This document shows positions 6,884-15,083 of a stretch of 34,310 nucleotides of DNA, piece after piece. Source of the stretch: Candidatus Omnitrophota bacterium. Lineage in GTDB: Bacteria > Omnitrophota > Gorgyraeia > Gygaellales > Profunditerraquicolaceae. The notes beneath the pieces are model-generated. The model was given only the letters and a program-made list of their open reading frames with translations. It had not been told where the DNA came from and did no database searches. The position numbers and the translations under genes were made by a program. The stretch is from contig JAQTTQ010000001.1 of the NCBI GenBank assembly GCA_028710685.1, positions 80,946-115,255 on the forward strand, written 5' to 3'. Within the stretch, counting starts at the first letter, position 1. Each line of letters opens with the position of its first letter.

Positions 6884-7757
6884 GGTATTAAAACTGGGTT
6901 TGCCTAAGGGCAGTTTGCAGGAGGCGACTTTCAGGATGTTCAAGAAGGCGGGATTTAATATTTCTTTGCCTTCGCAGCGCTCGTATTTTCCTTCTATAAA
7001 CGACATTGAGATCAAGCCTGTTTTATTACGGGCCCAAGAGATGGCCCGTTACGTGCAGGATGGCGCGCTTGACTGCGGGATTACCGGAGAAGACTGGATC
7101 CTGGAGAATAAGGCGGATATCGTAAGGATCACGGATTTAAGTTATGCAAAACAGAGCCTGAATAAAGTGCGCTGGGTATTGGCGGTGCCTTTTGACAGCG
7201 GTATTAAATCTATCCGGCAGCTGCAGGGCAAGCGTATCGCCACCGAGCTGGTCAACGTAACAAAAGAATACTTTAGAAAGAATAAGGTAAAGGTTGATGT
7301 GGAGTTTAGCTGGGGGGCAACGGAAGTCAAGGTGAGCTCCGGATTAGTAGATGCTATTGTTGAGCTGACGGAAACCGGCAGTTCATTAAGGGCGAATAAG
7401 CTGGTTGAAATTGCAACGCTCTGCGAATCAACCTCTCAGTTTATCGCCAATAAGTCCTCTTATAAAAACAGCTGGAAAAGGTCAAAAATGGAAGAGGTAG
7501 CCCTTCTTTTAAAAGGGGCGATTGCCGCAGAAGAGAAGGTAGGCCTTAAGATGAATGTCAGGAAGGAAAATTTAAAAAAGGTTATTTCCAGCCTTCCGGC
7601 GCTAAAGAAGCCTACTATCTCCGGGCTTTCTCAGGATGGTTGGTTTGCCATAGAGACTATTATTGACGAGAAGGTTGTCCGTTCTATAATCCCCGGGCTG
7701 AAAAAGGCAGGTGCCGAAGGGATTATTGAGTATCCTTTAAACAAGGTTATTTATTAA
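6870..7757 (+). CDS. hisG: ATP phosphoribosyltransferase, long form
   Basis: First enzyme of histidine synthesis: ATP plus PRPP to phosphoribosyl-ATP, in the cytoplasm. 295 residues is the length of the long, self-contained HisG with a C-terminal regulatory ACT-like domain, so no HisZ partner is needed. Visible signatures are [21 protein letters not shown] at the N-terminus, [13 protein letters not shown], the PRPP-binding [17 protein letters not shown] (about residues 165-181), and the C-terminal [20 protein letters not shown] of the regulatory domain that binds histidine in the family. AGAGGG lies 6 bases upstream of the ATG. No other his gene is in the window. prs, which makes PRPP, is further downstream. 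Confidence 0.95.
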   Translation: MEKNRVLKLGLPKGSLQEATFRMFKKAGFNISLPSQRSYFPSINDIEIKPVLLRAQEMARYVQDGALDCGITGEDWILENKADIVRITDLSYAKQSLNKVRWVLAVPFDSGIKSIRQLQGKRIATELVNVTKEYFRKNKVKVDVEFSWGATEVKVSSGLVDAIVELTETGSSLRANKLVEIATLCESTSQFIANKSSYKNSWKRSKMEEVALLLKGAIAAEEKVGLKMNVRKENLKKVISSLPALKKPTISGLSQDGWFAIETIIDEKVVRSIIPGLKKAGAEGIIEYPLNKVIY

Positions 7758-7791
7758 GGAATTTTTAGCGGTTGGTTAACGGAGGTAAAAG

Positions 7792-7893
7792 ATGCCTTGC
7801 GGTAAGAAAAGAAAGAAGCAGAAGATTAAGACGCATAAAAGAAAGAAAATGCGCCGTAAGCTTCGCCATCTGAAGAAGAGAGCCTGGGGTTAA
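7792..7893 (+). CDS. 33-residue AURKAIP1/COX24 (mS38-like) small basic protein
   Basis: A very short gene with a strong GGAGGT 5 bases before its ATG. The product is almost entirely Lys, Arg and His, with IKTHKRKKMRRKLRH in the middle. This matches the Cox24/AURKAIP1 C-terminal motif found in mitochondrial ribosomal protein mS38 and in tiny proteins of Bacteroidota and other phyla that begin with MPSGKKRKR-type sequences. Those relatives are thought to bind the small ribosomal subunit. The role here is inference from the motif. It sits between hisG (34 bases upstream) and the TPR gene (6 bases downstream). Confidence 0.65.
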   Translation: MPCGKKRKKQKIKTHKRKKMRRKLRHLKKRAWG

Positions 7894-7899
7894 AAGATA

Positions 7900-8862
7900 G
7901 TGGCTAAGAGGTTTTTTTGGTTTATCCCGGCCTTGTTTTTTATCGTGCTAGGTTTAGGAAATACCTCCCTGGCCTCGAATAGAAAAGGTTCCTTACCCTT
8001 AAGCCATTATATCATGGCCCTTTATTACGACGATACGGGCCAATGGGACTTGGCTATTAAGGAGTATGAAAAGGCCTTAAGGCTAGATTGGGACAATTAC
8101 CTAACGCATTTTAATTTAGCGTTAACTTGGGTAAGAAAAAACGATATTGAAAGGGCAAAAGATTCGTTAAGCCAAGCGCTTAAGATTAATCCCGAGGCTT
8201 CAGAGCCGCATGCTTTATTAGCTATATTGAATTTGGCAGAAGGTAAGTCTGATCTTGCGGCTAAAGAATATGAGTTAGCGCTTAAAAGTGCCGTAAGGCT
8301 TAATCCTAAAGATGTAGAGATGTACAAAGTCTTAGCGGGTTTGTATATCCGGCAGGGGAATATACAAGAAGCGAAGGATACCTACCGCATAATATCGGAA
8401 CTGACGCCTAATGACCCCGAGGTACATTTTTATCTGGGAGTAGTTTACGCCGAACTAAAGGAGAGTGTTTCTTTAGAGGAATCGTTTAAAAAGGCGATAT
8501 CCTTAAAGCCTGATTATGCTCAGGCGCTGAACTTTTTAGGGTATACTTACGTAGAGGATAACAGAAACCTTAAGGAGGCAGAGGGTTTAATCAGAAGGGC
8601 TCTTGCGGTTGACCCGGATAACGGCGCTTATTTAGACAGCCTGGGCTGGCTCTTTTACAAGAAGGGCAGGATTAAGGAAGCAAGAGATACTTTAATCAGG
8701 GCGGCATCTTTAATGCCTGATGCGGTTATATTCGATCATTTGGGGGATGTATACTTTAAGATGAAGGATGCAGAAAACGCCAGGATTAACTGGCAGGAAT
8801 CTTTAAGGCTTAACCCTGACCAGGAAAAGGTTGAGGAAAAGCTGAAGGGCCTTAAGAAATGA
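7900..8862 (+). CDS. Exported TPR-repeat protein
   Basis: 320 residues. The N-terminus is a signal peptide or signal anchor (RFFWFIPALFFIVLGLGNTSLAS). The rest is about seven tetratricopeptide repeats, recognisable by spaced A, L, Y and P residues such as MALYYDDTGQWDLAIKEYEK, SKSALAIL-type turns and LNPKDVEMYKVLAGLYIRQG. TPR proteins are binding scaffolds. This one probably acts in the periplasm, perhaps in envelope assembly, but the partner is unknown. It begins with GTG at 7900, just after the preceding stop, without a clear Shine-Dalgarno, so translation is probably coupled to the upstream small gene. It ends with an ATGA overlap into the transketolase gene. Confidence 0.8.
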   Translation: MAKRFFWFIPALFFIVLGLGNTSLASNRKGSLPLSHYIMALYYDDTGQWDLAIKEYEKALRLDWDNYLTHFNLALTWVRKNDIERAKDSLSQALKINPEASEPHALLAILNLAEGKSDLAAKEYELALKSAVRLNPKDVEMYKVLAGLYIRQGNIQEAKDTYRIISELTPNDPEVHFYLGVVYAELKESVSLEESFKKAISLKPDYAQALNFLGYTYVEDNRNLKEAEGLIRRALAVDPDNGAYLDSLGWLFYKKGRIKEARDTLIRAASLMPDAVIFDHLGDVYFKMKDAENARINWQESLRLNPDQEKVEEKLKGLKK

Positions 8863-9680
8863 AATATACTAAGGATAATCTCAGGGATTTAGAGGCCAAG
8901 GCAAAGAATATAAGGCGGCTAATTATACGGATGATTGCTAAGGCAGGCTCAGGCCATCCGGGCGGAAGCCTTTCTTCAACGGATTTAATCACTGCTTTAT
9001 TCTTTTCTGTGTTAAGACATGATCCCAAAAATCCAAAATGGCCTGAACGGGATAGGTTTCATATGTCAAAGGGGCATTGCTGTCCTTTGTGGTATGCGCT
9101 TTTATCAGCCACGGGCTACTTTCCAGAAGATAAGCTTTTTACCTTAAGGCAGCTGGGTTCTTTGCTGCAGGGGCACCCTGACCGTCGTACGCCCGGTATA
9201 GAGTCAGCCTCCGGATCACTGGGGCAGGGGTTATCGGTTGCCTTGGGTATTAGTTTAGCTGCCAGAATCGATAAGAAGGGATATAGGGTTTACGTGCTTA
9301 TGGGTGATGGTGAGATACAGGAGGGGAATATCTGGGAAGCAGCTATGGCGGGTGCGCATTATAAATGCGATAATCTTTGCGCAATATTGGATTACAACGG
9401 TTTTCAGATTGACGGTAAAACATGTAATGTTATGAGCCTGGAGCCGATAGTGGATAAATGGCGTTCTTTCGGATGGCATACTATAGAGATAAACGGGCAT
9501 AATATGGAAGAGATATTGTCAGCCTATGAAGAAGCCGGGTCAGTCAAGGGCAAGCCGTCTATAATCATTGCGCATACAATTAAGGGCAAGGGCGTTTCTT
9601 TCATGGAAAATGTCTGCGATTTTCACGGGCGTGCCCCTACCCAGGAAGAATCTCAGCAGGCCTTAAAGGAACTGGCTTAA
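8859..9680 (+). CDS. Transketolase, N-terminal subunit
   Basis: 273 residues forming the thiamine diphosphate-binding half of a split transketolase. Motifs seen: AGSGHPGGSLSSTDLITALFF (about residues 28-48), MSKGHCCPLWYALL, GHPDRRTPGIESASGSLGQGLSVALG, and the thiamine motif MGDGEIQEGNIWEAAMAGAHYKCDNL. The enzyme moves two-carbon units between sugar phosphates in the non-oxidative pentose pathway. The second half is the next gene, 1 base after the stop. Two-gene transketolases are common in archaea and many anaerobic bacteria. The ATGA overlap with the TPR gene places it in the same transcript as hisG. Confidence 0.93.
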   Translation: MKYTKDNLRDLEAKAKNIRRLIIRMIAKAGSGHPGGSLSSTDLITALFFSVLRHDPKNPKWPERDRFHMSKGHCCPLWYALLSATGYFPEDKLFTLRQLGSLLQGHPDRRTPGIESASGSLGQGLSVALGISLAARIDKKGYRVYVLMGDGEIQEGNIWEAAMAGAHYKCDNLCAILDYNGFQIDGKTCNVMSLEPIVDKWRSFGWHTIEINGHNMEEILSAYEEAGSVKGKPSIIIAHTIKGKGVSFMENVCDFHGRAPTQEESQQALKELA

Positions 9681-9681
9681 T

Positions 9682-10611
9682 ATGGCAGAACAATTATTTC
9701 AGAGGGATGTTTACGGGCAGACCCTGGTTGAGTTGGGCAGGGATAACAAGGATATTGTAGTCTTAGATGCGGATTTATCCAGCTCTACCCGCACTAACCT
9801 ATTCGCTAAGGAATTTCCCGGCAGGTTTTTTAATTTCGGCGTTGCCGAGCAGAATATGATGGCAACTGCCGCCGGGCTTGCCTCCTGCGGCAAGACTGTT
9901 TTTCTTTCTACCTTTGCCATATTCGCCTCCGGGCGGGCATGGGATCAGGTACGTAATTCCATTTGTTATAATAATTTTAATGTGAAGATCGTAGCTACTC
10001 ACGCCGGAATAAGCGTAGGCCCGGACGGGGCAAGCCACCAGGCCCTGGAAGATCTTGCGCTTATGCGGGTTATTCCGAATATGAATATTATTGTTCCTTG
10101 CGACGGGCCGCAGACCGCAAATGCTATAAGGGTTGCCGCCAATACTAAGGGTCCTTTCTACATCAGGCTTGGCAGGCCCAAGGTTCCTACATTAACAAGT
10201 AAAAATGTATTTGAATTTGGCAAGGCCCAGGTTTTAACCGAGGGCAATGATTTAACAATTATTGCTTGCGGTATAATGGTTAATCAAGCCATGCTGGCAG
10301 TAGAAAATCTCGCTAAAAAGGGAATCAAGGTTCGTCTGATAAACCTGCACACCTTAAGGCCTATAGATGCTGAAACGATTATCAATGCTGCTTCTCAAAC
10401 CCGCGGCATCATAGTCTGTGAAGAGCATACAATAATCGGAGGGCTTGCCTCAAGCATTGATGAGGTGGTCTCCGAGAATCACCCTACCAAGGTCATACGT
10501 ATGGGGATAAAGAACAGATTCGGCCAATCAGGGGATCCTTCAGAGCTTCTAAAAGAGTATAATCTTACAAGTCTAGATATAGAGAATTCCGCTCAAGAAC
10601 TGCTTCGCTAA
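9682..10611 (+). CDS. Transketolase, C-terminal subunit
   Basis: 309 residues. It has the pyrimidine-binding domain (VVLDADLSSSTRTNLFAKEFPGRFFNFGVAEQNMMATAAGLA), with the conserved Glu in GVAEQNM that activates thiamine. The transketolase C-terminal fold follows, including KVRLINLHTLRPIDAETI and CEEHTIIGGLASSI. It completes the enzyme begun by the previous gene; one heterodimer equals one ordinary transketolase chain. 1-deoxyxylulose-5-phosphate synthase shares the fold, but that enzyme is a single chain, so transketolase is the better call. Confidence 0.93.
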   Translation: MAEQLFQRDVYGQTLVELGRDNKDIVVLDADLSSSTRTNLFAKEFPGRFFNFGVAEQNMMATAAGLASCGKTVFLSTFAIFASGRAWDQVRNSICYNNFNVKIVATHAGISVGPDGASHQALEDLALMRVIPNMNIIVPCDGPQTANAIRVAANTKGPFYIRLGRPKVPTLTSKNVFEFGKAQVLTEGNDLTIIACGIMVNQAMLAVENLAKKGIKVRLINLHTLRPIDAETIINAASQTRGIIVCEEHTIIGGLASSIDEVVSENHPTKVIRMGIKNRFGQSGDPSELLKEYNLTSLDIENSAQELLR

Positions 10612-10621
10612 ACCAGAAAAA

Positions 10622-11488
10622 TTGAACCTTAAATCCTTCGCCAAAGTAAATCTTTACCTTCAGGTTATCCGTAAGCGCTTGGATAACTACCACAGCTTAA
10701 GGACGGTCTTTGAGAGAATCAGCCTCTTTGACTCAATAACCTTAAGAAACCGCAGAGACAATGAAATTAAGGTTAGTTCTGACGATAGGAGTCTTCCCGC
10801 GGATGAGGGCAATCTTTGTTTTAAGGCAGCTAAGGTATTGAGGGATGAATTTTGTCCTTTAAGAGGCCTGGATATAAAAATAATAAAACGCATTCCTATA
10901 GGTGCCGGCTTAGGCGGAGGCTCTTCTAATGCCGCTGTTGTTTTATTGGGCTTAAATAAACTGTGGGGGCTGAAGCTTTCTAAGGAGAGGTTAGCAAAAT
11001 TTGCCGTTAAAATAGGAAGCGATGTTCCTTTTTTTATATATGAGAAGCCTTTTGCTTATGGTTTCGGCAGGGGAGAGAAAATAGAGCCGTTAAAGGGCCT
11101 TCATAAGGCCAGGCTTTGGCATTTGCTCGTTGTGCCTAAAATACATGTTTCCACACCTTTAATATACGATAAATGGGATAGTTTTACGGGGTTGACAAAG
11201 CCACCCTGCAATGTTAAAATGTTAACTTCAGTATTGGCTAAAAATGAGGCGCTTCCTGCTTTTGATTTATTCTTTAATAGCCTGGAGCAGGTAACAATAA
11301 AATTATATCCGCAGGTAAAACGCGCTGAGGATTTGCTTTTAAGTTTAGGATTAAGCCATGTGCTTATGTCCGGGAGCGGCCCGGCAGTTTTCGGAATTGT
11401 TCCTTCACGCAAAAAGGCCTTTAAGCTGGCTAAGATTTTAAGGAAGAAATATAAGTCTTGGCGTATTTTTGCGGTGAGTACGGTTTAA
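10622..11488 (+). CDS. ispE: 4-diphosphocytidyl-2-C-methyl-D-erythritol kinase
   Basis: GHMP kinase of the non-mevalonate isoprenoid pathway; it phosphorylates CDP-methylerythritol with ATP. 288 residues, normal length. The N-terminus LKSFAKVNLYLQVIRKRLDNYHSLRTVF matches the family start. The ATP-binding loop is PIGAGLGGGSSNAAVVLLGL (about residues 92-111), and the C-terminal motif is HVLMSGSGPAVFGIV. The start must be the TTG at 10622, since the conserved residues begin at once and no ATG is near; no clear Shine-Dalgarno is seen. It heads the ispE-spoVG-glmU-prs-rplY-pth gene order known from many bacteria. Confidence 0.93.
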   Translation: MNLKSFAKVNLYLQVIRKRLDNYHSLRTVFERISLFDSITLRNRRDNEIKVSSDDRSLPADEGNLCFKAAKVLRDEFCPLRGLDIKIIKRIPIGAGLGGGSSNAAVVLLGLNKLWGLKLSKERLAKFAVKIGSDVPFFIYEKPFAYGFGRGEKIEPLKGLHKARLWHLLVVPKIHVSTPLIYDKWDSFTGLTKPPCNVKMLTSVLAKNEALPAFDLFFNSLEQVTIKLYPQVKRAEDLLLSLGLSHVLMSGSGPAVFGIVPSRKKAFKLAKILRKKYKSWRIFAVSTV

Positions 11489-11523
11489 TTAGCAGGGCCT
11501 GTTTTTTGATAAGGGGGTAACTT

Positions 11524-11916
11524 ATGGAGATTACCGAGGTTAGGATTGCCCTTAAAGATTCGCCCGATAAAAAACTTAAAGCTTACGCAACAGTGACTTT
11601 TGACAATTCGTTTGTGGTGAGGAATATAAAGGTTATTGAAGGAACCAGCGGCCTTTTTATCGCTATGCCTTCAAGAAGGGTAAAGCAGCCTTGCCCTAAG
11701 TGCGGTTTTAAGAATGAACTTCGCAGTAAGTATTGCAATCAGTGTGCAGGCTCTTTATCTGAAAGCTCAAAGGTTAACGCTATCGGAGAGGCAGGTTCCT
11801 CTCAGTCAGAGCATAAGGATATCGCTCATCCTATAACGCAATCGTTTAGGGAGTATCTGCAGAAAAGAGTGCTTGATGCGTACGAGCTGGAGAAAACAAA
11901 AGGCATGAGTATATGA
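11524..11916 (+). CDS. spoVG: SpoVG-family RNA/DNA-binding regulator with inserted zinc ribbon
   Basis: The first 55 residues (MEITEVRIAL, then YATVTFDNSFVVRNIKVIEG and GLFIAMPSRR) and the last 33 (KDIAHPITQSFREYLQKRVLDAYE) align with the usual SpoVG of 85-95 residues. Between them, where ordinary SpoVG has only a short loop, about 40 extra residues carry C57-x-x-C60 and C71-x-x-C74 in a CPKCGF...YCNQCAGSL zinc-ribbon pattern, followed by a Ser/Gly-rich linker. SpoVG proteins bind nucleic acids and modulate cell-envelope and developmental genes in Firmicutes and Borrelia. The ribbon could alter target choice (inference). A good GGGGGT Shine-Dalgarno precedes it. The stop overlaps the next ATG by ATGA. 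Confidence 0.88.
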   Translation: MEITEVRIALKDSPDKKLKAYATVTFDNSFVVRNIKVIEGTSGLFIAMPSRRVKQPCPKCGFKNELRSKYCNQCAGSLSESSKVNAIGEAGSSQSEHKDIAHPITQSFREYLQKRVLDAYELEKTKGMSI

Positions 11917-12638
11917 TTCTTAAGTTAAGAAAGTTACTAAAACAACATAAAACAACTTCGCTCATTGAGTTATCTAATAAATTAAAAGTTTCCTTGAATA
12001 AAATAAAGAATATTTCATCCGGACGAACACGGGTATCTTCGCTTTTTGTAAATAGATCTCAGCATAGGGTGTCGCCAAGGCATTCTAAAGAATTAGCCGA
12101 GCTTATCGGGATAGTCTTAGGGGATGGCAACATTTATAAATTTAATAGATGTCAAAGATTAACAATAAGTTGTAACGGTTCATATAAGAATTATGTTAAA
12201 CATGTTAGTTATTTGGCAAGAAACATTTTTAAGAATTCACCCAGTGTTATAAAAAGGTCTAAAGCCAATTGTTGCGATGTAACTTTGTATATGCAGGATA
12301 TTGATAAAGCGCTGGGGTTACCGGCGGGTAATAAAATAAACAACTCAGTTAGAATTCCAGAGTGGATTCTTAAAAAAAGAGAATATTCAAAAAAATGCCT
12401 TAAGGGGCTTTTTGAAACCGATGGTCATTATGGTTTGAGCAAAAAGAATTATGTTGAATATATCCAATTTTGTAATGAGTGTACATCTTTGAAGAAATCT
12501 GTTTTTGATGCGTTGGGTTTTTTAAAATATTCACCTCAGTTAGGAAAAAATTACGTAAGGTTGGCAAAGAAAATCGAAGTGCGTAAATTTATTGAAGAAA
12601 TGGATTTTGTGAGACCATTTCCCTCCTTGGCGAATTAA
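11913..12638 (+). CDS. Free-standing LAGLIDADG-type homing endonuclease-like protein
   Basis: 241 residues. Two LAGLIDADG-like helices are visible: LAELIGIVLGDGNI (residues 61-74, acidic residue D71) and KCLKGLFETDGHYG (161-174, D170). That is the pseudo-symmetric two-motif arrangement of single-chain enzymes. Residues 1-50 look like a small helix-turn-helix (SLIELSNKLKVSLNKIKNISSG). These proteins cut long DNA targets; some become maturases or regulators. The gene is AT-rich with many AAA and TTT codons, unlike its GC-richer neighbours, which suggests transfer. It sits by ATGA overlap directly behind spoVG and 13 bases before tRNA-Gln. No intein or intron host is seen, so it is free-standing. 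Confidence 0.8.
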   Translation: MILKLRKLLKQHKTTSLIELSNKLKVSLNKIKNISSGRTRVSSLFVNRSQHRVSPRHSKELAELIGIVLGDGNIYKFNRCQRLTISCNGSYKNYVKHVSYLARNIFKNSPSVIKRSKANCCDVTLYMQDIDKALGLPAGNKINNSVRIPEWILKKREYSKKCLKGLFETDGHYGLSKKNYVEYIQFCNECTSLKKSVFDALGFLKYSPQLGKNYVRLAKKIEVRKFIEEMDFVRPFPSLAN

Positions 12639-12651
12639 TAAAAGTAGTAAT

Positions 12652-12725
12652 TGGGATGTCGTCCAATGGTAGGACACGAGAATTTGGGTCTCGCTATTGT
12701 GGTTCGAATCCACACGTCCCAACCA
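12652..12725 (+). tRNA. tRNA-Gln (anticodon TTG)
   Basis: Full cloverleaf: acceptor TGGGATG (12652-12658) with CGTCCCA (12715-12721), a D arm, anticodon stem CGAGA/TCTCG with loop ATTTGGG and anticodon TTG at 12684-12686, and T arm TGTGG-TTCGAAT-CCACA. Discriminator A, with CCA encoded (12723-12725); the other tRNA genes whose 3' side is visible here have no encoded CCA. No intron. A tRNA-Gln near ispE and prs is, as I recall, a common arrangement in other bacteria. Confidence 0.95.
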
Positions 12726-12866
12726 ACTTGAGGGGCCCTTGTAAATAAACTATTTGCGAAGGTTTTCCTTCTAGGGTAGTATATAAATTACGAATGCTTT
12801 TTGGATTAGGATTGGTTGTGCATAGGGATAGCGAGAGTGGTCAAAGATACATAGAACCAATAAAAA

Positions 12867-14120
12867 ATGGATAAAAAATTAGCAATTATAATTCTGGCGG
12901 CGGGCAAGGGGGTAAGGATGAAATCCTCCCTTCCTAAGGTGATGCATAAGGTCTGCGGCCGGCCTATGTTAGGCTATGTAGTGGATTTAGCTTTTTCTTT
13001 AAATCCTAAGCGTATAGTTGCCGTATTAGGCCACAAGCATGAGCTGGTCAGAAAAGAAGTTCCTGCCAGGGTCAGGGTTGCCATCCAAAAACGGCTTTCC
13101 GGGACTGCGGATGCGGTTAAGGTATCTTTGAAAGAGCTGAAAGGGCTTAGTGGCACGGTAGTGATTCTTTATGGCGACGTGCCCCTGCTTAAGAGAGAGA
13201 CGGTTAAGGGTCTTATTAAACGCCATCTTGAAAATAATGCCGATGTAACTTTATTGACCGCGGATTTGAAAAAACCCAAGGGTTACGGAAGGGTCTTACG
13301 CGATAAATATTCGTCTGTTTGCGGGATAGTGGAAGAAAAGGAAGCAGATGATTTCGATAAGGATATCAAAGAGATTAATACCGGGATTATGTGTTTTAAT
13401 AAGAAGAGCCTGGAATCGGCGTTGGGTAAGGTCAGGGCGGATAACAAGAAGAAAGAGTATTATCTTACCGATGTCATTAAGATACTTTATTCCAGGGGCG
13501 GGCTTATTGAAGGGATGAAGATTGAAGATGCAAACGAGGCCATGGGTATAAACTCTAGAGTAGAGTTAGCCAAGGCAAATCTACTGATGCAGTCAAAGAT
13601 AAACGAAGATTTTATGCTTAAGGGTGTTTCTATAATCGACCCGGGATCTACCTTCATAAATTACGGGGCCAAGATAGGCCAGGATTCGGTTATTTATCCC
13701 TTTACAGTTATTGAAAGTGATGTTAAAATCGGAAAACGTTGTTCTATCGGTCCCTTCGCGCGCTTAAGGGAAGGGGCGCATATACTTGATGATGTAACTC
13801 TAGGTAATTTCCTGGAGATTACCCGCGCTAAAATCGGTAAAAATACCTTTGCTAAGCATTTTTGTTATATAGCAGATACCAGGGTGGGAAATTCCGTTAA
13901 TATCGGCGCGGGTACGGTTACTGCCAATTTCGACGGTCTAAATAAGCATAATACGGTTATAAAAGATAAAGTTTTTATCGGTTCCGATACAATTATGGTT
14001 GCTCCGGTTAAAGTAGGCAAGGGGTCAAAAACCGGAGCAGGCGCAGTAGTGATAAGGGACATACCGGATGGTAAGACTGCAGTAGGGGTCCCGGCGAGGA
14101 TTTTAAAAAAGAAGGGATAG
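12867..14120 (+). CDS. glmU: Bifunctional UDP-GlcNAc pyrophosphorylase / GlcN-1-P acetyltransferase
   Basis: Makes UDP-N-acetylglucosamine for peptidoglycan and lipid A. 417 residues, a little short of the usual 450. The N-terminal uridylyltransferase has IIILAAGKGVRMKSSLPKVMH (residues 7-27), GTADAVK and LYGDVPLL. The C-terminal left-handed beta-helix (from about residue 245) has acetyltransferase signatures: a KHFCYIAD stretch whose His fits the catalytic base of E. coli GlmU, then NIGAGTVTANFDG and FIGSDTIMVAPV. Both activities therefore look intact. The start is fixed by a TAA two codons upstream; no Shine-Dalgarno is visible. The 141-base gap from tRNA-Gln holds only a weak possible promoter (TTGCGA at 12754-12759). 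Confidence 0.93.
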   Translation: MDKKLAIIILAAGKGVRMKSSLPKVMHKVCGRPMLGYVVDLAFSLNPKRIVAVLGHKHELVRKEVPARVRVAIQKRLSGTADAVKVSLKELKGLSGTVVILYGDVPLLKRETVKGLIKRHLENNADVTLLTADLKKPKGYGRVLRDKYSSVCGIVEEKEADDFDKDIKEINTGIMCFNKKSLESALGKVRADNKKKEYYLTDVIKILYSRGGLIEGMKIEDANEAMGINSRVELAKANLLMQSKINEDFMLKGVSIIDPGSTFINYGAKIGQDSVIYPFTVIESDVKIGKRCSIGPFARLREGAHILDDVTLGNFLEITRAKIGKNTFAKHFCYIADTRVGNSVNIGAGTVTANFDGLNKHNTVIKDKVFIGSDTIMVAPVKVGKGSKTGAGAVVIRDIPDGKTAVGVPARILKKKG

Positions 14121-14122
14121 CT

Positions 14123-15061
14123 ATGGATAAATTGGCGATATTCAGCGGCAATGCACATCAGCGCTTGGCAGAGGATATCTGCAAAAGCCTTAAGACAAAG
14201 CTCTCCGATGCTTTAGTTACAAGGTTCAGTGAAGGGGAGGTAAGGGTTAAGATTAATGATAATGTCCGCGGTAAAGATGTATTTATAGTCCAGCCTACTT
14301 GCCCCCCGGCGAACGAAAACCTGATGGAGCTTTTGATTATGATGGATGCCTTAAGAAGGGCTTCTTCCGCGCGCATTACCGCAGTAGTGCCTTATTTTGG
14401 ATATGCCCGCCAGGACAGGAAAGATCAGCCCCGTGTGCCTATAACCGCAAAATTGGTGGCTAATCTTTTGACTGTTGCCGGGGCTAACAGGGTATTAACT
14501 ATGGACTTGCATGCAGGGCAGATCCAGGGTTTCTTCGATATACCGGTGGATCATCTTTTCTCTGTAGGGGTATTTACGGATTATTTTAAGGGCCTTGATA
14601 TAAAGAATTCGGTGGCTGTCTCTCCTGATGTAGGCGGCATTAAAACCGCCCGTGCTTATGCCAAGAGGCTAGGTGTTCCTTTAGCCATTATCGATAAGAG
14701 GCGTGAATCTCCGGAGAAGACTGAGGCGATGCATATTTTAGGTACGGTTGAAGGCAAGAATGCGATTATGGTAGATGATCTGGTGGCTACCGGCAGCTCT
14801 CTCTTTGAAGGAGTAGAGGCGTTAAAGAAGGCAGGGGCTAAGAATATTTATGCTGCTATATCCCACGGAGTTTTATCGGGTGATGCTATTGAGCGTTTGG
14901 AAAATTGCAAAAACTTAAAAGAACTGGTTATTACGGATAGTATCCCTTTATCTCAGAGTAAAGAGCATCCGCGGATAAAGGTTCTTACTATAGCCAGCCT
15001 TTTGGCTGAGGCAATTAAGAGGATACATAATGAAGAATCAATAAGCTGTTTATTTGATTAA
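14123..15061 (+). CDS. prs: Ribose-phosphate pyrophosphokinase (PRPP synthase)
   Basis: 312 residues, the normal class I length. It makes PRPP from ribose-5-phosphate and ATP for purines, pyrimidines, histidine and NAD. Signatures: FSGNAHQRLAEDI at the N-terminus, FSEGEVRVKINDNVRG, VVPYFGYARQDRKDQPRVPITAKLVANLL, the metal-binding VLTMDLHAGQIQGFFDIPVDHL, and the PRPP loop IMVDDLVATGSSL near residues 215-227. It begins 2 bases after the glmU stop, with AAGAAGGG inside the end of glmU as the ribosome binding site. Confidence 0.96.
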   Translation: MDKLAIFSGNAHQRLAEDICKSLKTKLSDALVTRFSEGEVRVKINDNVRGKDVFIVQPTCPPANENLMELLIMMDALRRASSARITAVVPYFGYARQDRKDQPRVPITAKLVANLLTVAGANRVLTMDLHAGQIQGFFDIPVDHLFSVGVFTDYFKGLDIKNSVAVSPDVGGIKTARAYAKRLGVPLAIIDKRRESPEKTEAMHILGTVEGKNAIMVDDLVATGSSLFEGVEALKKAGAKNIYAAISHGVLSGDAIERLENCKNLKELVITDSIPLSQSKEHPRIKVLTIASLLAEAIKRIHNEESISCLFD

Positions 15062-15083
15062 CTAAGAAAACGGAGCTAAAGTT

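Noticed and set aside
11913-12638. LAGLIDADG sequence as part of an intein or group I intron in spoVG or tRNA-Gln
   Set aside because: SpoVG is complete before it, the tRNA-Gln cloverleaf is uninterrupted after it, and there are no intein splice motifs.
12822-12860. tRNA-like string (GCGAGAGTGGTCAAAG) upstream of glmU, reminiscent of a tRNA-Tyr/Ser D arm
   Set aside because: No acceptor stem, anticodon arm or T arm can be formed around it; chance resemblance or a remnant too degraded to support.
12726-12866. Promoter or small RNA in the gap before glmU
   Set aside because: TTGCGA with a TAGTAT-like -10 is only four of six at each box and no stable hairpin was found; too weak to list as a feature.
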